DNA of 64,000 nucleotides. Source: Luteibacter sp. UNC138MFCol5.1. GTDB lineage: Bacteria > Pseudomonadota > Gammaproteobacteria > Xanthomonadales > Rhodanobacteraceae. Under the pieces are notes generated by a model that saw nothing but the letters and a program-made list of their open reading frames with translations, was not told the origin of the DNA and did no database searches. Positions 53,093-61,100 of this stretch are shown in pieces. A program made the translations under genes and the position numbers. Each line of letters begins with the position of its first letter. Within the stretch, counting starts at the first letter, position 1. The stretch covers positions 824,861 to 888,860 of the forward strand of contig NZ_FODZ01000001.1 in the NCBI RefSeq assembly GCF_900110505.1. Direction: 5' to 3'.

Positions 53093-54535
53093 TTACTCGT
53101 CGATGGCGTCGGTGGGACGGGAAAGGGGGCGGTGATCGAAGCGATCGCGCCCGATACCCGTGTCGGCAGCCTCGCCTTCCGCGACGTCGCGCGGCAGGTT
53201 CGGACCCTTCGCCATCAGCTTGAGCATGTAGTAGATGCCCGTGCCGAAGACGAGGAAGTACACGATCACGAAGATCATCAGCGACGTGCCCACCTGGTCC
53301 ACCGTCAGCGGCGACACCGCGTCGCGCGTGCGCAGCACGCCGTAGACCACCCACGGCTGGCGCCCCGCCTCCGTGGTGACCCAGCCCGCGAGCAGAGCGA
53401 TCAGGCCGGACGGACCCATGAACAGCACGAAGCGCTGGAACCAGCGTGCCTCGTAGAGCCGCCCGCCGCGCCGCAGCGCGAGCCCGAGCAAGGCCATGAG
53501 CAGCAGGAGCATGCCCATGCCCACCATCGTGCGGAAACTCCAGAACACGATCGTCGAGTTGGGTCGGTCCTCGGCGGGGAACGATTTGAGGCCCTGGATC
53601 TCGCCATCCCACGAATGCGTGAGGATGAGGCTGCCGAGGTGCGGAATCTTCACGGCGTACTTCGTTTCTTCCGCCTGCATGTCGGGCCAGCCGACGAGGT
53701 TGAGCGACGTGCCGCCTTTTTCCGTTTCCCACAGGCCTTCGATCGCCGCGATCTTCGCGGGCTGGTGCTCGCGGGTGTTGAGGCCATGTGCGTCGCCCGC
53801 TTCGATCTGGATGGGCACGACGACGAGCAGCATCCACAGCGCCATGGAGAAGGACTTCTTCACGGCTTCGTCCCTACGTCCGCGCAGCAGGTGCCACGCC
53901 GCGCAGGCGCCCACGATGGCGGCGGCGACGATGAACGCGGCGAGCGCCATGTGCACGAGGCGGTAGGGGAACGACGGGTTGAAGACGATCTTCAGCCAGT
54001 CCACCGGCACCACGCGGCCGTCGACGATCGCGTGGCCCTGCGGCGTCTGCATCCAGCTGTTGGACGAAAGGATCCAGAAGGTGGAGATCAGCGTGCCGGT
54101 GGCGACCATGCAGGTGGCGAAGAAGTGGGCGCGTGGGCCGACCTTCGTCCAGCCGAACAGCATCACGCCGAGGAAGCCGGCCTCGAGGAAGAAGGCGGTC
54201 ATGACCTCGAAAGCCAGCAGCGGCCCGGTCACCGCGCCGGCCACGGACGAGAATCCCGCCCAGTTGGTGCCGAACTCGTAGCTCATCACCACGCCGGAGA
54301 CCACGCCCATGCCGAAGCCGACGGCGAAGATCTTCGACCAGAAGAAGAACAGTTCCTTGTAGACCGCTTTGCGCGTCTTCAGCCACAGGCCTTCCAGCAC
54401 GGCGAGGTAGCTCGCCAGGCCGATGCTGATGGCCGGGAAGATGATGTGGAACGACACGGTGAAAGCGAATTGCCACCGCGCGAGGAGTAGCGCTTGTTCC
54501 GTCGTGGTCACACCCAGCCCCTTCGCCAATGACAC
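53093..54535 (-). CDS. cydA: Cytochrome bd-type ubiquinol oxidase subunit I (CioA/CydA)
   Basis: A 480-residue haem-bearing subunit. The axial histidine of b595 lies in ARWQFAFTVSFHIIFPA (about 19-35). GMGVVSGVVMSYEFGTNWAGF and the Q-loop marker GLNTREHQPAKIAAIEGLWET are present. The Q-loop region is short, as in the cyanide-insensitive (CIO) branch rather than E. coli CydA. The start is GTG 54535. It heads the cydA-cydB-DUF2474 operon and follows the two-component genes on the same strand. Confidence 0.94.
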   Translation of the reverse strand: MSLAKGLGVTTTEQALLLARWQFAFTVSFHIIFPAISIGLASYLAVLEGLWLKTRKAVYKELFFFWSKIFAVGFGMGVVSGVVMSYEFGTNWAGFSSVAGAVTGPLLAFEVMTAFFLEAGFLGVMLFGWTKVGPRAHFFATCMVATGTLISTFWILSSNSWMQTPQGHAIVDGRVVPVDWLKIVFNPSFPYRLVHMALAAFIVAAAIVGACAAWHLLRGRRDEAVKKSFSMALWMLLVVVPIQIEAGDAHGLNTREHQPAKIAAIEGLWETEKGGTSLNLVGWPDMQAEETKYAVKIPHLGSLILTHSWDGEIQGLKSFPAEDRPNSTIVFWSFRTMVGMGMLLLLMALLGLALRRGGRLYEARWFQRFVLFMGPSGLIALLAGWVTTEAGRQPWVVYGVLRTRDAVSPLTVDQVGTSLMIFVIVYFLVFGTGIYYMLKLMAKGPNLPRDVAEGEAADTGIGRDRFDHRPLSRPTDAIDE

Positions 54536-54590
54536 GGTACGAGCGTGGCATGGCGGAACGTGCCGTGGCTTGGCGAAACGCGCCAGCCCC

Positions 54591-55925
54591 TCAGGACGAT
54601 GGCAGGATCAACCGGGCCCGCAGGCCGCCGCCGGGGGCCGCGTCCAGCACCACGTCGCCGCCGTGGGCGCGGAGCGCCGATCGGGCCGCCGCGAGGCCGA
54701 GGCCGACGCCACCGGTGGCCCGGTTGCGCGACGACTCGATGCGATAGAACGGGCGGAACACCGCCTCGCGCAACTCGGGTGCGATGCCGGGCCCCTCGTC
54801 CTCCACCTCGATCTCCACCGACGCCGGCGTGGTGCGCAGGGTGACGGTCGCGCGGCCACCGTACTTGAGCGCGTTCTCCACCACGTTGCTCAGCGCCCGG
54901 CGCAGGGCGAGCGGCCGGCCGGTATAGGTGATCCCGGGACGCTCCTCGAAGACCACGTCGTGCCCCTCGTCGCGCAGGTCGTCGACCACGGTGCTCACGA
55001 GCTCCGAGAGCTTGAAGCGCGTCGTGGGCTCGCGGTCGCTGTCGTCACGGAAAAAGCGTAGCGAGGCGTCGACCATGGCCTGCATCTCGTCCACGTCGCG
55101 GAAGAGCTTGCGCTGCTGCTCGGCATCGGTGATGAACTCGCCCCGGAGGCGCATGCGTGTGAGGGGCGCGCGCAGGTCGTGCGAAATCGCGGCGAGCATC
55201 TCCGTGCGCGCGGTGACGTAGCGCTGCACGCGCTCCTGCATCTCGTTGAACGCCTGCGCCGCGACGCGGAATTCGAGGGGGCCGGACAGGTCCATCTGCG
55301 GCGCGTCCACGTCGCGACCGAAGCGCTGCGCCTGCCGGGCGAAGCGTTCCATCGGCCGGGCCAGGCGTCGGCTGGCCAGCGCCGCGACGACGAGGCTGCA
55401 GATGATGACGAACGCGGCGATCAGGGCGAAGCGCGCGCCGGCCGAAAGACCCCAGCTGCGCTGCGGTGCGATGAACTGCACCCACGAGCGATCGGGGAGA
55501 TCGATCGCGAGCACGTAGAAGGGGATCGGCCGGCCACCGATCCCCGGCTCGCCCGCCTCGTAGGCCAGCACGCGCGCATCCGGCCGGCCGAGCAGCTCGC
55601 GGACCTTCTTGCGGCCGGCGTGGAACGTGCCACCTTCGATCGGTATCGGCAGCGCCTTGTCGTCGGCATGCCACTGCACGATGAAGCCAGGGTTGCTGCC
55701 TGCTTCGGCGAGCCGCGAGCGCAGCGACGGCGGCGCACCCTGGATGACGCGCACCACGGCCGCCGCCTGATCCACGATACCGATGTCGAAGAGTCCCGGC
55801 TTCGCCCACACACCGGCGAACTGCACGAACGCCGCGTTCATGGCGGCCGCGACGACGACGGCCACGACGATGTTGATCGCGATCCAGCGGCCGATCGTGT
55901 CGCGTCCGAAATGCCGCCATCGCAT
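54591..55925 (-). CDS. Sensor histidine kinase
   Basis: A 444-residue membrane kinase. TM1 (about 14-34), a periplasmic sensor region (about 35-162), TM2 (about 163-185), HAMP (about 186-240), the H-box AAISHDLRAPLTRMRLR with phospho-His249, and the ATPase domain with NVVENALKYGG, DEGPGIAPELREAVF and GGVGLGLAAA. It is EnvZ-like. Its ATG overlaps the response-regulator stop (TGATG). It lies 55 bases upstream of cydA on the same strand, so a role in controlling respiration is possible but unproven. Confidence 0.95.
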   Translation of the reverse strand: MRWRHFGRDTIGRWIAINIVVAVVVAAAMNAAFVQFAGVWAKPGLFDIGIVDQAAAVVRVIQGAPPSLRSRLAEAGSNPGFIVQWHADDKALPIPIEGGTFHAGRKKVRELLGRPDARVLAYEAGEPGIGGRPIPFYVLAIDLPDRSWVQFIAPQRSWGLSAGARFALIAAFVIICSLVVAALASRRLARPMERFARQAQRFGRDVDAPQMDLSGPLEFRVAAQAFNEMQERVQRYVTARTEMLAAISHDLRAPLTRMRLRGEFITDAEQQRKLFRDVDEMQAMVDASLRFFRDDSDREPTTRFKLSELVSTVVDDLRDEGHDVVFEERPGITYTGRPLALRRALSNVVENALKYGGRATVTLRTTPASVEIEVEDEGPGIAPELREAVFRPFYRIESSRNRATGGVGLGLAAARSALRAHGGDVVLDAAPGGGLRARLILPSS

Positions 55926-56629
55926 CAGGCGGCCTCCACCTTCGCGGCGAAGATGTAACCCACGTTGCGCACGGTGCGGATGAGCTCGGGGTCACTGGGG
56001 TCCTCCTCGATCTTGCGGCGGAGGCGGCTCACCTGGACGTCGATGCTGCGGTCGAACGCCTCGTAGCCGCGGCCGCGCGAGAGATCGATCAGCTGCTCGC
56101 GCGTGAGCACGCGCTGCGGATGCTGCGCGAACGTCACGAGCAGGGCGAACTCGCCGCCGGAGAGCGGGGTCAGCGTGTGGTCGGACGAGCGCAGCTCGCG
56201 CCGGATGATGTCGAGCCGCCAGCCGCTGAACGTCAGCGCAAGGTTCGCGTTCTCGGCCTTGCCGGTGCCGGCGCTGCGACGGAACACCGCGCGGATGCGC
56301 GCGAGCAGCTCCCTCGCGTCGAAGGGCTTGGTGACGTAGTCGTCCGCTCCGAGCTCCAGGCCCACGATGCGATCGGTGGTCTCCGTCGCGCCCGTGAGCA
56401 TGATGATCGGCACCTTGTGGTTCGCGCGCAGTCGCCGGCACAGGCTGAAGCCGTCCTCGTCGGGGAGCATGACGTCGAGGATGATTAGGTCGAACGTCGT
56501 GGTCGCGAGCCGTGCGTCCATCTCCGTACCGGACGCCGCCGTCTCCGCCCCGAATCCGTGGTTCATCAGGAACCGACGCAGGAGCGCACGGATTTCGTCG
56601 TCGTCGTCGACTATGAGGATGCGCTGCAT
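55925..56629 (-). CDS. OmpR/PhoB family response regulator
   Basis: 234 residues. The receiver domain (about 1-120) has the acidic pair Asp9/Asp10, phospho-acceptor Asp52 in LIILDVMLPDEDG, and the conserved Thr/Lys (MLTGATETTD and YVTKPFDARELL). A winged-helix C-terminal domain (about 130-232) includes LTREQLIDLSRGRGYEAFDRS and LRRKIEEDPSDPELIRTVRN. It is co-transcribed with the kinase downstream and divergent from mlaA. Confidence 0.96.
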   Translation of the reverse strand: MQRILIVDDDDEIRALLRRFLMNHGFGAETAASGTEMDARLATTTFDLIILDVMLPDEDGFSLCRRLRANHKVPIIMLTGATETTDRIVGLELGADDYVTKPFDARELLARIRAVFRRSAGTGKAENANLALTFSGWRLDIIRRELRSSDHTLTPLSGGEFALLVTFAQHPQRVLTREQLIDLSRGRGYEAFDRSIDVQVSRLRRKIEEDPSDPELIRTVRNVGYIFAAKVEAA

Positions 56630-56795
56630 GGTGGTGCGAACCAGAGTCCAGGGCAGCCCGTTATAGACGGTCGCGGCGGGGAAGTGTCAATTGTTTCCAG
56701 GCTGAAATGTCGTTGCCGGGCCGTTACGAAGCGGACAAACGCAGCACGCAATGATCCCGCAGCCTCTGCCGGCATCCCCACCCGGAGTCCCCGTC

Positions 56796-57626
56796 ATGCC
56801 AGCAGTCCGCGCCGTTCCCCCGTTTCCGCCGCGCGAGTCCGTCGCGGGCACGTTGCTCGTCCAGGCCGGCCGCGCCGGCCTCATCCTGGGCGCGCTCGTC
56901 GTCACGGGATGCGCTCAGCAGGCGAAGCCTTCCGGCGACGCCGGAGCGGTCGTCGCCCCGGCGAACGACGAGCCGATCAACCGCAAGGTCTTCGCCTTCA
57001 ATCGCGACGTGGACAAGGTGGTCCTTAAGCCCGTGGCGCGCGGTTACTCGCATCTGCCGTCGGGCGTGCGCCGGGGCGTGCGTCATTTCGTCTGGAACCT
57101 GCAGGAGCCGATCGTGTTCGCCAACGATCTGCTCCAGGCGAATTTTCTGCGTTCGCTCAACACCGCCGGGCGCTTCATCGTGAATTCCACCGTCGGCGTC
57201 GCCGGCATCTTCGATGTGGCAGGGAAGTGGGGCATGCCTCATCACGGCGCCGACCTCGGCCAGACGTTCGGTGTCTGGGGTATCGGCCCGGGCCACACGG
57301 TGGAGCTGCCGCTGTTCGGCTCGTCGAACGTGCGCGACACGGTGGGCCGCGTGCTGACCGCCGGGCTGTACAAGCTGGGCGACAACTCCGACACGGTGCA
57401 GACGCTGGAGACGGTGCGCACCGTGGGTGGCATCGTCGACGGTCGCGCCCAGGCGCTTCCGCTGACCGACCGCCTCGAAACCTCGCCGGACTATTACGCC
57501 GCGTTGCGCGACAACGCCGCGGCGCGGCGGGCGCAGCTGGTGGAGGAGGGGCGGCGCGGCGACGTCCATGCCGAAGAGTCACCCGCCGAAAGCCGCGCCG
57601 CGACCGGCCTTCCCATGAATCCCTGA
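56796..57626 (+). CDS. mlaA: MlaA (VacJ) outer-membrane lipoprotein of phospholipid transport
   Basis: About 276 residues. A lipoprotein signal ends LGALVVTGC. The MlaA domain starts EPINRKVFAFNRDVDKVVLK and contains FVWNLQEPIVFANDLLQ, RFIVNSTVGVAGIFDVA and the family hallmark GQTFGVWGIGPGHTVELPLFG. It removes misplaced phospholipids from the outer leaflet with OmpC-like porins and hands them to MlaC. ATG 56796 has CGGAG upstream; ATG 56751 is an in-frame alternative. The other mla genes are not in this window. Confidence 0.94.
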   Translation: MPAVRAVPPFPPRESVAGTLLVQAGRAGLILGALVVTGCAQQAKPSGDAGAVVAPANDEPINRKVFAFNRDVDKVVLKPVARGYSHLPSGVRRGVRHFVWNLQEPIVFANDLLQANFLRSLNTAGRFIVNSTVGVAGIFDVAGKWGMPHHGADLGQTFGVWGIGPGHTVELPLFGSSNVRDTVGRVLTAGLYKLGDNSDTVQTLETVRTVGGIVDGRAQALPLTDRLETSPDYYAALRDNAAARRAQLVEEGRRGDVHAEESPAESRAATGLPMNP

Positions 57627-57637
57627 GGAACATCGCA

Positions 57638-57844
57638 ATGACGCAGTCGCAGGAGAAAGCGCGTGTGCTCGCGGCGGCGAGCGACATCGAGCCCGATGCC
57701 GGCCGGCGTCTCGAATGGTACGCGCACGTGCCGATCCGATGCTTCGGCGAGCGGACCGCCGCCGAAGTAGTGGCCGCCGGCGAAACCCGCCGACTCATCG
57801 AGATGATCCGCGATATCCGCCGTGCCGAAAAAGAGTGGCGATAA
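57638..57844 (+). CDS. Small protein with MbcA/ParS/Xre-type C-terminal motif
   Basis: 68 residues starting MTQSQEKARVLAAASDIEP, 11 bases after mlaA. The C-terminal half, RCFGERTAAEVVAAGETRRL then IEMIRDIR, fits the toxin-binding domain of MbcA/ParS antitoxins (GxRTxxE...G..RRLxExI). The usual N-terminal HTH and a RES-domain toxin are both missing, so it is either an orphan or does something else. The likely mlaA operon partner. The 270 bases that follow hold no gene and are probably the promoter region of the next one. Confidence 0.7.
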   Translation: MTQSQEKARVLAAASDIEPDAGRRLEWYAHVPIRCFGERTAAEVVAAGETRRLIEMIRDIRRAEKEWR

Positions 57845-58114
57845 TCGCCGCGTGATGGGTCGATGCGACCCATCGTTCTCAACCGGTTCACAACCGTGCA
57901 CGCTTTTTCACGCGCGATCACGGGTTGGCTCGCAACTTGCCTAGTTTGTGCATCGATCCCTTGAGGCGCTCGCTTAGTCTCAGGCCGCGGTTAAAACACC
58001 GTTCCCGAAACGTCGTCTGGCAAAACGCCGGACCAGCGAAGTGCGGCCCGCGTTTTCCGGACGCGATCCGCCGTGGCGGCGAAGGAACACCACCTGCGGC
58101 TTCTGGGGATGATA

Positions 58115-61100
58115 ATGAGCAAGCGTCGTGTGGAGTCGGTTCGTCGCAACACCCTTACCCGTGGCATCTATCTCGCACTGACGTCGGTGCTTGCGACACC
58201 ACTTCTTACAACGCCCGCCGAGGCCGCCTGCTCGCAAACGGGCGTGATCATTACCTGCCCGACCGGCTCTTCCACCACGAATCTTCCGGATGCCACGAAC
58301 GGCGTCACCGTGAACGTGGAGAGCAACGCGCTCGTGAGCGTCCCCCTGCTCGCTGGCGGGACGGCGATGCGCCTTTCCGGCAACGGCATCACGCTTAACA
58401 ACGCGGGGACCATCGATCCGTTGATCACGGGTGGCCTCAGCCTCGCGGCCGCCGGTGCCTATCTCGGCAACGCGTCGGGTGCGGCGAACACGATCAACGT
58501 CAACAACCAGGTGGGCGGACGGATCGCCGGACTGTTCAACGTCGGTTCGCTGCTCGGCGTCGGTGGCCAGGCGCTACTCGTGCAGAACGGCGTGGGTGGT
58601 GTGACCAACATCCGCAACGAAGGCCAGTTCGACATGTCGATCCTCGGCACGGGGATCCTCACGGTGTCGGACACGCCGGCGATCATCAGCTACGGCGGAG
58701 CGCAGACCAACGTCGTCAACCTGCGCACGGGCGATCTCTCCGATCCTCTGAACAACACCGGCAAGATCCGCGGACGCATCGGCTTCGGTGGATCCGCCGC
58801 GGGCAACACGTTCGTGAACGCGGGCATCCTCGACGGCAGCCTGTACATGGGCAACTCGGCCGGCGCCAACGTCTACACCGCCGTCTCGGGGTCGAGCGTG
58901 CTCAACACGGGTATCGGTGTCGACACGGCGCTCGTCGACATCGGCATCAGTCTCGCCGGCGCGGGTACCGTCAACGGCGGCACGGGTAGCCTGACCAACC
59001 GCCTCGTGCTGCAGAACGCCGCCACCGGTACCGGGTCGGGCGCGAGCGGCACCGTCACCACGATCGATGGTGCGCGTTTCTTCAACTTCCAGAACCTGAT
59101 CGTCAACAGCGGCACCTGGAACCTGGTCAACACCGTCGGTAGCGGCTCGGGCGCGCTCAGCACCACGTTGAACGACGGGCAGATCAACTTCAGCAGCGGC
59201 GCGAATTTCGGCACGGGGCTGTTCACCGCGAACGGCGGCGCGCTGGCCGCTTCCACCGCGGGGCTCACGCTCGCCAAGGACATCACGCTGGGCGGCAACG
59301 GCAAGCTCACGCTCGCGGGCGGCAACGCGTTCTCGATGACGGGCGTGCTCTCCGGAACGGGCGGCCTCACCGTGACGAATCCCGGCGTCACGCTCTCCGG
59401 AAACAATACCTTCGCCGGAGGCGTGAACCTCAACGCGACGAGCCTCACGTTGACCAACGCGAACGCGTTGGGCACCGGCGCCCTGACGGTGGGCGCCAAC
59501 GCGACGCTCGCGACCAGCGCGCCGCTCACGCTGAACAACGCGATCAGCGTCAACGCGGGCAACACGCTGACGTTGCCCGGCGCGCAGGCGCTGACGCTCA
59601 ATGGCGGCCTCTCTGGCGCGGGCAACCTGACCAAGGGCGGTGCATCGACGCTCACCCTCGGCGGCGCGAGCACGCTCACCGGCGCGTTCTCGATCACCGG
59701 AGGATCGGTGGCGCTCGGCGCCGCGGGCAGCCTTTCGCCCACGGCGGCGATATCGCTCGCGGCCGGATCGGCGCTCGACATCTCCGGCGCCACGGCGAAC
59801 CAGTCGATCGGTTCCCTCGCGGGCGCGGGAGGCACCGTGTCGCTCGGTGGCCGCACGCTCACGCTCGGAGGGCTTGGCGACACCGCGTATGCCGGGACCA
59901 TCACGGGATCCGGTGCGCTGGTGAAGAACGGGACCGGTACCCAGACGCTCACGGGCACCAACACGTTCACGGGTGGCGTGACGCTCAACGCCGGCGGGCT
60001 TCGTCTGGGCAGCGGCGCGGCGATCGGCGGCGGCCTGCTCAACGTGGGCGGTGCCGCGTCGCTCGACGGCACGACGGCGGCGCTGTCGCTCGGCAACACG
60101 ATCAACATCGGCACGGGCGCGTCACTGATCCTGCCGGGCACGCAGGACATCACGCTCGCCGGTCCGATCACCGGCGACGGCGGCATCGTCAAGAGCGGCA
60201 CCACGGCGCTGACGCTCAACGGCGTGAACACGTTCACCGGCGGCGTCGCGGTCAACGGCGGAACCGTGAGCCTCGGCAACAGCAACGCGCTTGGCACGGG
60301 ACTCTTCAGCGTCAATCAGAGCACGACGCTGACTGGAAGCGTCGGGCTGAACCTCGCGAACGCCATGAACATCGCCAGCGGCGCGAATCTCACGTATCTC
60401 ACGGCACAGCCGTCGACGTTCAGTGGCGTGCTCGCCGGGCAGGGCGGCCTGATCAAGTCCGGCACCGGGACGCTGACGCTGACCGGTGCGAACACGTTCA
60501 CCGGTGGCCTCAACGTCGCCGCCGGTACGCTGGCCATCGGGGCGGGCGGAAGCCTCGCGTCGACCGGTGCCGTCAACCTCTCCGGTGCCGGGGCGGTGTT
60601 CGACATCGCGGGTGCGACCGCCGCGCAGACCATCGGCTCGCTGGCCGGCGTCGGGGGAACGACGGTCTCCCTTGGTGCCAACACGCTCACCTTCGGCGAC
60701 GGGACGAACCAGACCTTCGCCGGCACGATCGGCGGCACCGGCAGCCTGGTGAAGACGGGCACGGGCGTGCAGACCCTGACGGGTGCGAACACGTTCACCG
60801 GCGGCGTGAACCTCGCCGCGGGCGGCCTCGTCCTCGGCAACAGCGGTACCATCGGATCGGGCACGCTGAGCGTCACCGGTGCCGGCACGCTCGACAGCAC
60901 CGCGGCACTCAATCTGGCGAACAACGTCGATCTCGCCGGCGGCACCCTGAACCTCTTGGGCAGCCAGAACGTCACCCTCGGCGGCACGATCACCGGTAGC
61001 GGCAGCCTGATCAAGAATGGCGGCACGCTGCTGACGCTCAATGGAGCGAACAGTTACAGCGGCGGCACCACGGTCAACGCGGGTGGGCTGCTGCTCGGCA

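Noticed and set aside
57638..57844. Toxin-antitoxin module with a RES toxin
   Set aside because: No toxin gene adjoins; the next 270 bases are non-coding and then the autotransporter begins.
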